Source: Deinococcus roseus
GTDB lineage: Bacteria > Deinococcota > Deinococci > Deinococcales > Deinococcaceae
DNA: 64,000 bases
NCBI RefSeq assembly: GCF_014646895.1
Contig: NZ_BMOD01000007.1
Location: 1 to 64,000, forward strand
Direction: 5' to 3'
Shown here: positions 44,112 through 53,860 of the stretch, in pieces
Numbering within the stretch: the stretch's first letter is position 1
Layout of the letters: the number at the start of each line of letters is the position of its first letter
Translations under genes and position numbers: made by a program
Notes under the pieces: generated by a model
Seen by the model: the letters and a program-made list of their open reading frames with translations, nothing else
Told to the model about the DNA's origin: nothing
Database searches by the model: none

Positions 44112-45065
44112 TCAGGGAATGTAGGTGCCCGAGTTCCAGACCGCCACACCGTTGTGGTAGATCACCATGTTGGCATCGGTCTGCAGGGAGAAGAATGCTC
44201 CGGGTCTGCCGCCAGTGCTGGTGTGCCAGAGGGCCTGCCCCGAGTTCGCGTACAGCACCAGGTTGCCGTCCGATTGCATCACCAGGTTGCGCACCGACTG
44301 GCCTGCAGTGTTGGTGCTCCAGATGGGCACATTGCCCGCAGCGTACAGCACCAGGTTGCCATCCCACTGCAAGGACAGGGTGGCCTTGCCATTGCACACG
44401 CTGAGGTTCTGTCCGGGACTCAGCACCCAGCCTGCTCCCCGGTCCTGGTTGACGCAGGTTGGGCTGCTGGTGGCTTTCGAGCGCTGAAACACGTAGGGAC
44501 CGGGAGCCACATTTTCATATTCCTGAATGGTCCAGCCTGCCCCTTTGCGCACCAGGGTGAGGTTGGTCTGCACGGCTTTGCCCCAGCCGCCGTTTTCTTC
44601 CAGGGCCACAAAGCGGGTGCGCTGGGCATTCAGCCAGCTTTTGAACAGCACCACATGTCCAGCGTTGCCGATGCCCTGGTTGTTGATGGCGTCTCCAGGT
44701 TGCAACTGGTCGCGCAGGATGGTGACGGCGTAATTCTTGAGGGTGCTGGTGACGGCAGAGGTGCCGATGTCCCAGGCCATGCTCACCAGTCCCGAGCAGT
44801 CCTGCCGGTACCCCTGGTAATACGCCCCCTGGTTGTAGGGAATGGCGAGGTTCACCCAGTTCTGGGCACGGCTCACGATGGTGTTGCGGTCGCTGATGGC
44901 CTGCGCCTGCACTTCGGTGGAAGGGGTGGCTGCCGTGTCCTGGAAGGCCTCAGGGCCTTGCTGAATGGTGGGGGTGGTGCTGCAACTGACTGCGCCCAGC
45001 AGCAGCAGACCAGACAGCAGGGATTGGATGGATTGGATGGATGTCATGCGTTTCAGGGTTTTCAT
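44112..45065 (-). CDS. NlpC/P60-like lipoprotein with bulb-lectin domain
   Basis: A 317-residue probable lipoprotein (Cys about residue 28). Residues about 60-200 look like an NlpC/P60 or CHAP-type cysteine peptidase: C90 in YRQDCSGLVSMAW and H137 in GHVVLFKSW fit the catalytic pair. Residues about 210-317 form a bulb-type mannose-binding lectin with three repeats (QWDGNLVLYA, QSDGNLVLYA, QTDANMVIYH). The combination suggests a surface enzyme that binds a glycan and cuts a peptide or amide bond, perhaps in cell walls. ATG 45065 has AAGGAG. Confidence 0.75.
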   Translation of the reverse strand: MKTLKRMTSIQSIQSLLSGLLLLGAVSCSTTPTIQQGPEAFQDTAATPSTEVQAQAISDRNTIVSRAQNWVNLAIPYNQGAYYQGYRQDCSGLVSMAWDIGTSAVTSTLKNYAVTILRDQLQPGDAINNQGIGNAGHVVLFKSWLNAQRTRFVALEENGGWGKAVQTNLTLVRKGAGWTIQEYENVAPGPYVFQRSKATSSPTCVNQDRGAGWVLSPGQNLSVCNGKATLSLQWDGNLVLYAAGNVPIWSTNTAGQSVRNLVMQSDGNLVLYANSGQALWHTSTGGRPGAFFSLQTDANMVIYHNGVAVWNSGTYIP

Positions 45066-45199
45066 GGGCTTTGCTTCTCCTTGCCCATCAGTGTGCTGCA
45101 ACTCAGCTTTCGGTGCAGGGTTGCCCTGAAAGTTGAGGGATCTGTGCTTTGTTGTGGGCTTTGCAGGTGGGATGCAGCACTGGAGACTCCAGCAAAAAA

Positions 45200-45219
45200 C
45201 CCTGTCTGGTTCGACAGGG
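45200..45219 (-). terminator. Terminator after the GH16 gene
   Basis: CCCTGTC and GACAGGG around a 6-nt loop, followed on the minus strand by six T. A strong intrinsic terminator. Confidence 0.85.
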
Positions 45220-45247
45220 AGGGAAAGCACTTCGCTTGATCAGCCCT

Positions 45248-46177
45248 TCACCAGCGGGTGTAGAACAGACCGCCGTACCTTGCTGTGGAATCCAGGGTGT
45301 TGGTGTAAGGGCCCATGAAAGACTGGATGCCAGAGGCGTTGTCTCCGCGCCAGTAATTCATGAAGATGTAGGTGGGGTCACTGGGGAAATGCGCGGGATC
45401 CACATTGAGCGCGCTGCCATAGGTGTTGTTCTGGTAGACGTGCACGGTGTAACCGTTTTCAGCGTAATTGAAGGATTCGGCGGGTGGGGTGCCTTTGTTC
45501 ATGGTGAAGATCACTGCATCTCCATATTTCCACTGCACCGACCCCACATCCCAGTTGAACAGCGCGGTGGTGTAGTCGTTGGGGTTGGTGAACCCGGTGC
45601 CCACGTCAATGAAGCCCTCGTACATGTATTTGTCAGAGGTCGAGGTGGCCTGATAAATCACCGCCACGTGATACCGGGCTTTGCTGGTGGTGGTGGCTCC
45701 GGGCCAGTTGGGGATGTACTCGATGTCGATTTCCTGCCAGGCTCCGCCTCCGGTGTCCCAGCGCTTGAAGGTGAAGATGCTGGCCAGCGTCCCGGAAACA
45801 TTGTCCAGGTTGAAAGTGCCCCCGATGGTGGATCCGGGCGCTGCCAGTCTTTCTCTGGTGTGCAGCTCTGCACAGCGGGTTCCCGAGGTGTTGAGCATCA
45901 GGTTGAGCTTGCCACTGGCCTGGGCACCATTGTCTGGAGCAGCATTGGCAGTGCTGAAGGTGCATCCGAAGGGACTGCCATTAAAGTTGTCCACGGCCTG
46001 CCAGAGGTTGCTGTTGTATCCCCAGAAGGAAAAATTGTCGTAGAAACTGCTTCCCGTCCAGGTTTGACCGTCCAGTGGGGTGCCACTGTCCTCCTGTTTG
46101 TGGATGTTGTGGGGGTTTGGGGTGTTGCTGCAAGCCACGAGGAACACGAGTGAAGACAGGATCAGGGACTTTTTCAT
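45248..46177 (-). CDS. GH16 family beta-glucanase-like lipoprotein
   Basis: A 309-residue lipoprotein (lipobox LVAC, C16). The GH16 catalytic motif EIDIE is at residues 149-153, with E149 as nucleophile and E153 as acid/base. The family's beta-sandwich features around it include YDNFSFWGYNSNLW near the N-terminus. GH16 enzymes cut beta-1,3-1,4 or beta-1,3 glucans, agar or xyloglucan; a lichenase-like role fits the other plant-polymer enzymes here. AAGGAG precedes ATG 46177. Confidence 0.85.
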   Translation of the reverse strand: MKKSLILSSLVFLVACSNTPNPHNIHKQEDSGTPLDGQTWTGSSFYDNFSFWGYNSNLWQAVDNFNGSPFGCTFSTANAAPDNGAQASGKLNLMLNTSGTRCAELHTRERLAAPGSTIGGTFNLDNVSGTLASIFTFKRWDTGGGAWQEIDIEYIPNWPGATTTSKARYHVAVIYQATSTSDKYMYEGFIDVGTGFTNPNDYTTALFNWDVGSVQWKYGDAVIFTMNKGTPPAESFNYAENGYTVHVYQNNTYGSALNVDPAHFPSDPTYIFMNYWRGDNASGIQSFMGPYTNTLDSTARYGGLFYTRW

Positions 46178-46611
46178 GGAAACTCCTTGGTTTTGGGCAT
46201 GAAAGGGCTTTTCCTGCGCATCAACAACAGCAGGAAAGAATTTCGGACATGTGCAGGATCAAACAGACCAGGGTGGGAAAGCGTCGGGAAGAGATGGGTT
46301 TTGGCTGTGCAATTACGTTACATCATGAAAACCTTTTCTACAAGAGGAGGCTCTGGAATCCAGGGATTTTTGCAATAAGCTTTGTCTTTTTGAAAAATTC
46401 CTGTCTGGATTGACTGATCTGGATCACGCATAGAGGCGAAGAGGATTGAGGCATCACATCTTTAAGAAAGGCTTTTCATGGTTCCACTTGCCTTACCAGG
46501 GACGTCTGAGACAGGCCATCCCTGTGTTGATGGCTTTCCTGGCTGCTGAAAATCCCCTGGAAAACCGCTGGGAACCTTCCTGACCTCCTGCTGCGTTGAT
46601 CCGTGAAATGG
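46178..46611. other. Intergenic region with no gene seen
   Basis: About 430 bp upstream of the GH16 gene. No protein-like frame and no clear promoter. Confidence 0.45.
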
Positions 46612-46631
46612 AAGGATTCGGTTGAATCCTT
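46612..46631 (-). terminator. Hairpin after the diguanylate cyclase gene
   Basis: A perfect 8-bp stem (AAGGATTC with GAATCCTT, 4-nt loop) about 60 bp past the stop. The T tract is weak. Confidence 0.4.
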
Positions 46632-46693
46632 GCCTTAACATTTCAAAAAACACCCTTCAGAGATCAAACCCTCTTGTTCTTCTGTCAAAGGCT

Positions 46694-48916
46694 CTAAATG
46701 GACAGGTGAAAGGCAGTGGCACGGTTGCGGCCCTGCTGTTTGGAATGGTAGAGGGCCTGATCGGCCTGCTGGACCAGATCCTGGACCCGCATGCCTGTTT
46801 CCGGAAGCACACTCACCACCCCCAGGCTGAGGGTGACCTGCTCGGCCACTTCAGAGGCCGCATGGGGCAAGTGCAAAGCCTGCAACCGCAAACGGATGTC
46901 TTCTGCCACCCTCAGGCACCCGGCCAGATCGGTTTCTGGCAGGAGCAGCAGGAATTCCTCGCCTCCGTAACGGGCAGCCATGTCACGGGGCCTTCTGGCT
47001 GCACCCTGCAAAATGCGGGCCACCCGCCTGAGGCATTCGTCACCCTGGGGATGGCCGTACAGGTCGTTGTACTTCTTGAAGAAATCCACATCGCACAGAA
47101 TCACCCCCAGGGGGCGTTCGCGCCTGCGGTGGTCCAGAAATTCCTCGTGGAGTTTGCGCTCCAGGGCCATGCGGTTGTACAGCCCGGTGAGGCCGTCCAG
47201 CAAAGCCAGCCGTTCCAGTTCCCTGTTGGCTTCCTGCAGTTGCTGCTCGGTGGCCTGACGCACCAGGATTTCTGCTTGCAGTTCATGGGTGCGCAGTTGT
47301 ACCTGCCATTCCAGCTGGCTGGCGTGGGCCTGCAGCTGTTCGCGCTGCCAGAACTGGTGGTAGCTCTCGGTGAGCACACTGCGGAAGGTTTCATGGTGCA
47401 CCTGCCACCCTCTGGGGGCCTGAAACACCATGCAGCCATACCATTCTCCTGCCGTGGACAGCGGATACACCCACCACTGTCCGCTGCGCAGCCCGTGCAC
47501 CACCTGCATTGGCAACAGGTGCTGGCCCGAAAAAGCCATTGGAGCAGCATCCGGGTGGTCCAGGTCCAGCATCAGCATTGCTGTGCCGGGGGGATCGTCC
47601 TGAAAAACCGTGAGGTAAAAATGCTGCACTTCCAGTTGCCGCACATACCACAGGAAAGCCTGCATCAGGTCAGGCAAATCAATGCGGCTGTGAAACACCA
47701 GGCTGTTCTGGGTGGCAAAGCGGTGGTGGGCGGTTTCGCTGGCATGCTGGTGCATCATGGCAATTCTCTGGGCCTGAAACAGCTGGCTGTGCATTTCTGA
47801 GAGCAGCGCACGGTGCTGCTGCAGCTGGGCAACGTCCCAGCCATCCAGGGGCTGGGTGCTCCAGTGGCACAGCACATCGTCCAGCACCTCCAGCGAAAGT
47901 CCCTGCGACATGCGCTGGAACATCAGGGCATTCCAGCGGACCAGCACCTGCTGCAAATCTCCCTGTTTTTCAAGGGTGTCCAGAAACAGCTGGTGCAACC
48001 CTGCAGCCTCTGGGAGCAACTGCAGGACATGGGGATTGCTGGAGGTGTTCAACAGGCCTGTGGATTGCCGCAACAGCAGCTGTGAAGGCACCTTGCGCAT
48101 TTCAGGGGCAGGGGCACCTCCCAGCAGTTCAGCCATCAGGTGGGCGGCGGCCTCTCCCTGGGCTTCCAGACCCTGGCTGACCGTGGTGAGGGGAGGGAGG
48201 TGCAGTCGGCCCTCCTGAATGTCATCGAAGCCGGTGACCAGCACATCTTCTGGCACCCGCAGGTGCAGGGTTTTCAGGGCGGCCATCACGCCCAGCGCCA
48301 TTTCATCGTTCAGACACACCACTGCGTCAATGTCCCGGTTCTGGGGGTGCTGAAAGAACTGCAGGGCGAGTTCTCTGGCTCTGGGTCCGTAAAAACCTCC
48401 GGTCAGCACATGGTCTTCATCAAAAGCAATCCCGGCTTGCTGCAAAGCCTGACGAAACTCCCCTTCCCTTTCCTGGGAGTCTGCATTGTGCTCGATGCCC
48501 CGCACCAGCAGAAAACGCTGGCACCCCCGGACCTGCAGCAGGTGCTGCATCAAAGCCCGCATGCCCGACAGGTTGTCTGGCATCACGGCAGGCCAACCGG
48601 GAAGTTTGCGGCCAATGGTGACCGCAGGAAGCCCGGCATAAGGCTGCAGAAAATCCAGAAATTCCTGGTCTGAGAGGGCATTTCCCAGCGAAGCCGTGAA
48701 CACCACCAGACCACGCAGCATCTGCTGGTGGGCCAGCTGGTACACCCGGTTGGCCTGCTGGTGGCCCCGGTGGGGAGAGCGCAATTCGCGTCCCACAAAC
48801 ACCACACTGGAGAGGCCATGTTGCTCCAGTGTGCGCTGCAGTCCCGTGATGATGGGCTGCTGGTAAGCATCACAGGCGTCCAGCAAGATTCCGATGGGAA
48901 GGGGGGCACTGGGCAT
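46694..48916 (-). CDS. Diguanylate cyclase with LacI-type sensor domain
   Basis: A 740-residue cytoplasmic protein. Residues about 5-285 are a LacI-type ligand-binding domain (IGILLDACDAYQQPIITGLQ, DAVVCLNDEMALGVMAAL, VLVTGFDDIQEGRLHLPPLT) without a DNA-binding head. A long middle region and a coiled coil follow (about 515-570). The C-terminal 170 residues form a GGDEF domain with RYGGEEFLLLL and an RPRD I-site five residues before it, so it should make c-di-GMP and be product-inhibited. It probably reads an intracellular sugar or nucleoside. AAAGGAG precedes ATG 48916. Confidence 0.85.
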   Translation of the reverse strand: MPSAPLPIGILLDACDAYQQPIITGLQRTLEQHGLSSVVFVGRELRSPHRGHQQANRVYQLAHQQMLRGLVVFTASLGNALSDQEFLDFLQPYAGLPAVTIGRKLPGWPAVMPDNLSGMRALMQHLLQVRGCQRFLLVRGIEHNADSQEREGEFRQALQQAGIAFDEDHVLTGGFYGPRARELALQFFQHPQNRDIDAVVCLNDEMALGVMAALKTLHLRVPEDVLVTGFDDIQEGRLHLPPLTTVSQGLEAQGEAAAHLMAELLGGAPAPEMRKVPSQLLLRQSTGLLNTSSNPHVLQLLPEAAGLHQLFLDTLEKQGDLQQVLVRWNALMFQRMSQGLSLEVLDDVLCHWSTQPLDGWDVAQLQQHRALLSEMHSQLFQAQRIAMMHQHASETAHHRFATQNSLVFHSRIDLPDLMQAFLWYVRQLEVQHFYLTVFQDDPPGTAMLMLDLDHPDAAPMAFSGQHLLPMQVVHGLRSGQWWVYPLSTAGEWYGCMVFQAPRGWQVHHETFRSVLTESYHQFWQREQLQAHASQLEWQVQLRTHELQAEILVRQATEQQLQEANRELERLALLDGLTGLYNRMALERKLHEEFLDHRRRERPLGVILCDVDFFKKYNDLYGHPQGDECLRRVARILQGAARRPRDMAARYGGEEFLLLLPETDLAGCLRVAEDIRLRLQALHLPHAASEVAEQVTLSLGVVSVLPETGMRVQDLVQQADQALYHSKQQGRNRATAFHLSI

Positions 48917-49167
48917 GGGGATCTCCTTTGCAAACCTTTGTCTTCAGGGTAATCCAGAGGGTCTGTCAGATTTCTCACGGCCAGCAAGGGAATTTCTGTG
49001 ATGTCCCTGCAAAGCTTTTCAGTGTTTTTGACGTTTTCGCACCCGCCTCAGGGGCAGCACAGAAGAGAACCAGACATTCCGGCAACCCCCACAGTCCTCA
49101 GGGGGGCAGCTCGGGGTAAGATGGGACAGCTTTTCACTTCAGCTTTGATCCTCAACAGCACACCCCC

Positions 49168-50532
49168 ATGGTCAAATTCAGCCGTTCCCTCAACCCTTTC
49201 CAGATGATTGCCCTGACCTTCCTGATCGGTCTGGTGGTGGGCACGGTGCTGCTGTCTTTGCCTTTCAGTGCAGCACCCGACAAAGAGGTTGGGGTGCTGC
49301 ACGCACTCTTCACGGCCACCAGTGCCCTGTGCATCACCGGGCTGAACGTGCTGGACACCGCCAGCACCTTCAGTGTGTGGGGCGAACTGGTGATCATGGT
49401 GCTGATCCAGATGGGCGGACTGGGCATCCTGACCTTCGGGACGGCCTTCGCGGTTTTTGCCGGGCGGCGCATCGGGGTGCAGGAACGCCTGACCCTGGCG
49501 ACCCAGCTGGGTGGGGTGAATTCTGGAGAGGTCAAGCAAATCCTGTTGCAGATTTTCCGCTTCGTGGTGGTGATTGAACTGGCCGGAACCCTGCTGCTGT
49601 ACCTGCATTTCCTGCCCATCGAAGGCCCTCTGCGGGGGCTGTACTTCGCTGCGTTTCATGCAGTGAGTGCCTTCAACAATGCTGGTTTTTCCCTTTACCC
49701 GGACAGCCTGATGCGTTTTGCAGGAGACGCCTACCTGAACCTGGTGGTCTCGGTGCTGGTGATTCTGGGCAGCATGGGGTTTCTGGTGATGGCTTCTTGG
49801 CTGCTGCACCTGCAGAAACCCAGGCAGCACCGCCTGGACCTGAACGCCTGGATTTCCCTGTGGACCCCCGCTTTCCTGCTGCTGCTGGGGTTTGTGACCA
49901 TCACGGCCCTGGAATGGAACAATCCGGGCACCCTGGGCAAACTGCCCTGGACCGACCGACTGGTGGCTGGATTTTTTCATTCGGTGTCCCCGAGGTCGGT
50001 GGGCTTCAACACCGTCGATTACGGCCTGATGCACCACGGAACCCTGCTGATCACCATCATGCTGATGTTCGTGGGGGGCAATCCAGGCTCCACCGGAGGC
50101 GGCATCAAAACCACCACCTTCTTTGTGCTGATCACCAGCATGTGGAGCATGCTGCGTGGACGGGGCGAGATGGTGGCATTCAAACGGCGCATCGAGATGG
50201 ACACCGTGATGCGGGCGGGCGTGGTGGCGGTGATGTCGCTGAGCATCATCGTGTTTGCGCTGTTTCTGCTGACCCTCACCGAACAGCAAAACCTGGCGAG
50301 CGGAAAACTCAGCCTGCTGCAAATCATTTTCGAGACCTTCAGTGCCTTTTGCACCGTGGGCCTCAGCATGAACGCCACCGGGCAATTCTCAGATGCCGGA
50401 AAAATCATCCTGATTGTCCTGATGTACATCGGCAGAATTGGGCCGCTGACCTTCGCCATTGCCCTGAGCACCCGCTCTGTCAAAGGGGCACTGGTGCATT
50501 ACCCGGCAGACCGCAACATCCAGATCGGTTGA
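49168..50532 (+). CDS. ktrB: Potassium uptake channel KtrB
   Basis: A 454-residue Trk/Ktr membrane protein with four repeated P-loop units. Filter-like segments are seen in SALCITGLNVLD, SAFNNAGFSLYP, SPRSVGFNTVDYG and SAFCTVGLSMNA. It moves K+ (with Na+) across the membrane and needs KtrA. There is no obvious ribosome site at ATG 49168; a TAAGAT box lies about 47 nt upstream. The KtrA gene follows 26 bp after. Confidence 0.9.
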   Translation: MVKFSRSLNPFQMIALTFLIGLVVGTVLLSLPFSAAPDKEVGVLHALFTATSALCITGLNVLDTASTFSVWGELVIMVLIQMGGLGILTFGTAFAVFAGRRIGVQERLTLATQLGGVNSGEVKQILLQIFRFVVVIELAGTLLLYLHFLPIEGPLRGLYFAAFHAVSAFNNAGFSLYPDSLMRFAGDAYLNLVVSVLVILGSMGFLVMASWLLHLQKPRQHRLDLNAWISLWTPAFLLLLGFVTITALEWNNPGTLGKLPWTDRLVAGFFHSVSPRSVGFNTVDYGLMHHGTLLITIMLMFVGGNPGSTGGGIKTTTFFVLITSMWSMLRGRGEMVAFKRRIEMDTVMRAGVVAVMSLSIIVFALFLLTLTEQQNLASGKLSLLQIIFETFSAFCTVGLSMNATGQFSDAGKIILIVLMYIGRIGPLTFAIALSTRSVKGALVHYPADRNIQIG

Positions 50533-50558
50533 AGGGCAGATTGGCTGAAAGGAGCAAC

Positions 50559-51221
50559 ATGAAAAGACAGCAATATCTGGTGATCGGTCTGGGCCGCTTC
50601 GGAACAGCAGTGGCCACCACCCTGTACCAGCTTGGCCATGAAGTGGTCGCCATCGACGAGCAGGAAGAGAACGTGCAGCGCATCATGAACCAGGTCACCC
50701 ACGTGGCCATGGTGGATGCCACCGATGAACGGGCACTGGCCGCCATTGGCATTCAGGATTTTGATGTGGTGGTTGTGGCCATCGGGGCAGATGTCAAAGC
50801 CAACATCCTGACCACGGTGGCCGCCAAAAGCGCAGGGGCCAGATACGTGGTCTGCAAGGCCATCGATGACATGACCCGAAGGGTGCTGGAAAAAGTGGGG
50901 GCAGACATGGTGGTGCGCCCCGAGCACGACATGGGGGTGCGGCTGGCCCGCAAGCTGGTGCGGCCCCACAGCTTCGATGACATCGACCTGGGCAACGATT
51001 ACGCCATTGTGGAGGTGCATGCCACCCAGCGCATCGAGGGAAGCTTGCGGGATTTGAATTTGACCAACCGTTTCGGGGTGCAGGTGATTGCCCTCAAGAA
51101 AGGCAGTCAGGTGCGCATCACCCCCAAGGCCGATGACCGGGTCGCGGAGCACGACACCCTGGTGGTGGTGGGCACCATCGAGAGTGTCGAGAAGCTGCTG
51201 AATTACGCTGAGAACACCTGA
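50559..51221 (+). CDS. ktrA: Potassium uptake regulator KtrA (RCK)
   Basis: A 220-residue RCK protein that forms a gating ring on KtrB. The N-terminal Rossmann part has VIGLGRFGTAVATTL with an Asp-like acidic end (VAIDEQEENV), binding NAD(H) or ATP/ADP. The RCK_C part lies at about 140-215. AAAGGAG precedes ATG 50559. It ends exactly where the convergent secreted-protein gene ends. Confidence 0.92.
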   Translation: MKRQQYLVIGLGRFGTAVATTLYQLGHEVVAIDEQEENVQRIMNQVTHVAMVDATDERALAAIGIQDFDVVVVAIGADVKANILTTVAAKSAGARYVVCKAIDDMTRRVLEKVGADMVVRPEHDMGVRLARKLVRPHSFDDIDLGNDYAIVEVHATQRIEGSLRDLNLTNRFGVQVIALKKGSQVRITPKADDRVAEHDTLVVVGTIESVEKLLNYAENT

Positions 51222-51968
51222 TCAGGGAGCAGTGACGGGTTTGTAGTACAAAAAGCCGCGTTCGATGCCGTGGGTGACCACACTGCACCCCGAGGGTTTG
51301 AATTCAAAAAGGGCTTCGTTTTTGTACTGGTCGTCGTTGGGGCTGAGCAGCAGGGGAACCGTGCTGCCATTGGCTTTGTGCAGGACCCCGCTGACTTTGT
51401 ACTGCCCAATGGGGATGTCGTAGACCATCAGGTACTCGTTTTCCGTTCTTTTCACCACTTTTCCGGTGCTGCCATCAACCAGGGGACCCTGGGGGGTGAA
51501 GGTCAGTTCGGCGGTGTCACCCTGCTCCACATCGCGCCTGAACAGCCGGATCTCCCCTCCCCAGAAGCCATTTTCCAGGTCTTCGATCTCGCCAGAGAGT
51601 TTCAGTTTGAAGTTCAACACCTGGTTTTTGCTGGGCGTGAAGGTCTCATAACCCTGGCTTTTCTCGGGGGCGACCCTCAGGCAGTAGGTTCTGTTCAGGT
51701 ACTTGAATTCTGCGGTGGCGTAGGCATGGTAAGGCAGTCTGGGCAGCACAAAAGCCTCGTATTTGCCGTTTGCATTGGTGCGCACATCCACCTGTCCACT
51801 GGTGAGGGCCGGGCGGATGATCACTTTTGCCTTCGGGATGGGCTTGCCGTTGGTGCCCAGCACCACGCCGCTGACCATGACAGATTGCTGTGCAAAAGCG
51901 GGGCCTGAAATGCCCATCAGAAGGGCAGAAAGGGTGATTGCAACAGAATTTTTCAGAGGGTTTTTCAT
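51222..51968 (-). CDS. Secreted protein with carboxypeptidase-regulatory-like domain
   Basis: A 248-residue exported protein (signal peptide ending AFAQQ). Residues about 30-100 resemble the carboxypeptidase-regulatory (CarboxypepD_reg) beta-sandwich: VSGVVLGTNGKPIPKAKVII, then TNANGKYEAFVLPRLPYHAY. The rest is unassigned. Its role is unknown; such domains often bind surface partners. AAGGAG precedes ATG 51968. Confidence 0.65.
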   Translation of the reverse strand: MKNPLKNSVAITLSALLMGISGPAFAQQSVMVSGVVLGTNGKPIPKAKVIIRPALTSGQVDVRTNANGKYEAFVLPRLPYHAYATAEFKYLNRTYCLRVAPEKSQGYETFTPSKNQVLNFKLKLSGEIEDLENGFWGGEIRLFRRDVEQGDTAELTFTPQGPLVDGSTGKVVKRTENEYLMVYDIPIGQYKVSGVLHKANGSTVPLLLSPNDDQYKNEALFEFKPSGCSVVTHGIERGFLYYKPVTAP

Positions 51969-52097
51969 GGGATCTCCTTGTGTAATCCCAGATTAGGAAA
52001 AGCGGCATGGTTGCAGCATGGTCGGTTTCTGGAGGTTTTCAGGGGTTTGCAGGCTGGAGGTGCAAAACCCCTGAAAACCCAATCATGCTGCAGTCCC

Positions 52098-53645
52098 TCA
52101 GATTTCCTCTGACAGCCTCGCCACCCGGTTAAATCCGCTGTGGATCTGCTCAAGCACGGTCATGATGTCCAGGTGGATGCTGCTGGATTCGCGGGAGTCG
52201 CTTTTTTCGGAGAGGCGGTGCAGGTGACTGATCCGCTGGGCAATCAGTTTTTTCTCGAAGGCCTCCCCGTCCTGCACCAGGTTGCGCCGTTCGCTGAGCG
52301 AGGTCACACAGCGCACCATGTGCTCCCGCAATTGCGCTGCACTGTCCAGCAGTTCCCGCTCGCCTTCGCTGGAAAAACGGTGACCGCGCCGCTCCAGTTT
52401 GCGGGGTTGCCGCACCAGACGCTTGCAGAGGTCTGCAATGGCTTCCAGTTCATTGACCGCCAGCAAGAGTGCAGACAGGCGGGACTCCTCCACTTTGCCA
52501 CTCAGGCGACCCAGCGTGATCACCACGGTGTTGACCAGACGGTCCACGTGCTGCTCGCCCGCTTCCACCTGTTCCTGCACGTCTTTGCCATGCAGCCGCT
52601 GGATGGCCATCTCGTACAGCCCCTCTGTCCGTTCAGCCACATGAACGGTTTCCCGCAGGGCCAGTCCGTACAGCAGTTCTGGATCCTGCACGGGCTGTTC
52701 CAGATCCAGGTATCTGGGGGCATGGGGGTCCGGTGGGGTGGGAATGACACGCTCCAGCAACCGCACAATGGGGGTCAGGAAGGGCACCACCACCAGCAGC
52801 ACCAGCACATTGAACAGGGTGTGCACGTTGGCCACAAAGCGCTCTCCTCCGGCACTGAAAGCAGAAATCCAGCCTGCCACCTGACCTGCAAAAACCACCA
52901 CCACAACCCCAAACAGGATCTTCAAAGCCAGGTGCCCGATGGCGGCCCGGCGGGCGTCCACATTGCTGTTCAGGCTGGCCGTCACTGCCGACACAGTGGT
53001 GCCGATGTTGGCCCCCACAATCAGGGCGATGCTCTGCACCTCTGTGATCAGGCCGCCGCCCAGAAAAGCCAGACCGAGGGTGGCAGTGGCATTGCTGCTC
53101 TGCAAGAGCACCGCCGCCAGAAACACCCCAAACAGCGTGAGGGTGAGGGGATGGTCGGCCAGCAGGGAAATGATTTGACGGGCCAGAGGGTCGTTTTTCA
53201 GGGGAGACAGCGAATCCATCAGCAGGTCCAGACCCAGAAACAACAAACCAAAACCCAGCAGGGCCTGACCGAGTTTGCCCCCCAGGATGCGTTTGCTGGT
53301 CAGCAGCAAACTGGCTCCGATCAGGGGGTACTGGATGTTCTCCAGGTTCAGGGACAGCAGTTGCACCGTGAGGGTGCCCCCGATGCCTGCGGCCAGAGCC
53401 ACAATCAGGGCCTGCCTGAGGCGCAGGATCCCGGCATTGACAAAATCAACGGTGATGAGGGTGATCATGGTGCCCGACTGGGCCACAGCAGTGACCGCCG
53501 TGCCCACCAGGGCCGCCCCAAAGGTGGAACGGGTGACCTGGGCCAGCATGCGGCGCATGCCTTTTCCCAGCAAAGCCTGCAGGCTGCTCCCCGCCAGGGA
53601 AACACCATACAGAAAAAGGGCCAGGCCCGTGAGAAGCAAGAACAT
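52098..53645 (-). CDS. Na/Pi cotransporter family protein with PhoU-like tail
   Basis: A 515-residue protein. The N-terminal 310 residues form the NptA/Na_Pi_cotrans membrane domain with the paired repeat QSGTMITLITVDFV and QSSNATATLGLAF, binding sodium and phosphate. The C-terminal 190 residues resemble PhoU helices. It may take up phosphate or control its flux. The ATG is preceded by TAACAT at a leaderless spacing and by no ribosome site. Confidence 0.85.
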   Translation of the reverse strand: MFLLLTGLALFLYGVSLAGSSLQALLGKGMRRMLAQVTRSTFGAALVGTAVTAVAQSGTMITLITVDFVNAGILRLRQALIVALAAGIGGTLTVQLLSLNLENIQYPLIGASLLLTSKRILGGKLGQALLGFGLLFLGLDLLMDSLSPLKNDPLARQIISLLADHPLTLTLFGVFLAAVLLQSSNATATLGLAFLGGGLITEVQSIALIVGANIGTTVSAVTASLNSNVDARRAAIGHLALKILFGVVVVVFAGQVAGWISAFSAGGERFVANVHTLFNVLVLLVVVPFLTPIVRLLERVIPTPPDPHAPRYLDLEQPVQDPELLYGLALRETVHVAERTEGLYEMAIQRLHGKDVQEQVEAGEQHVDRLVNTVVITLGRLSGKVEESRLSALLLAVNELEAIADLCKRLVRQPRKLERRGHRFSSEGERELLDSAAQLREHMVRCVTSLSERRNLVQDGEAFEKKLIAQRISHLHRLSEKSDSRESSSIHLDIMTVLEQIHSGFNRVARLSEEI

Positions 53646-53651
53646 GGCCTG

Positions 53652-53657
53652 ATGTTA
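53652..53657 (-). promoter_or_regulatory. -10 box for a leaderless transcript
   Basis: TAACAT on the minus strand ends 6 nt before ATG 53645. The same hexamer and spacing occur before the 29-residue peptide gene at 13808. Confidence 0.45.
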
Positions 53658-53860
53658 CGGGTTCCCAAAGGACACTTCCGTAAGGCTTCAGATGATTCAG
53701 CTGCATTTGTTCTGGGAAAGCTGTTCTTTCCTTTGCTTTGCAGAACATGCTTTGGAAAAATAAGCTTTGAAAAATTGCCCTGCAATTTGCTTTGCAGGAA
53801 ACATTTCCATATGAAGCTGCAGCACCGCAACCGCAAAAAAAGCTGAAGGTGCATCCAGGC

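Noticed and set aside
46462..46653. A 63-codon minus-strand frame after the diguanylate cyclase
   Set aside because: Not protein-like and spans the terminator-like hairpin.
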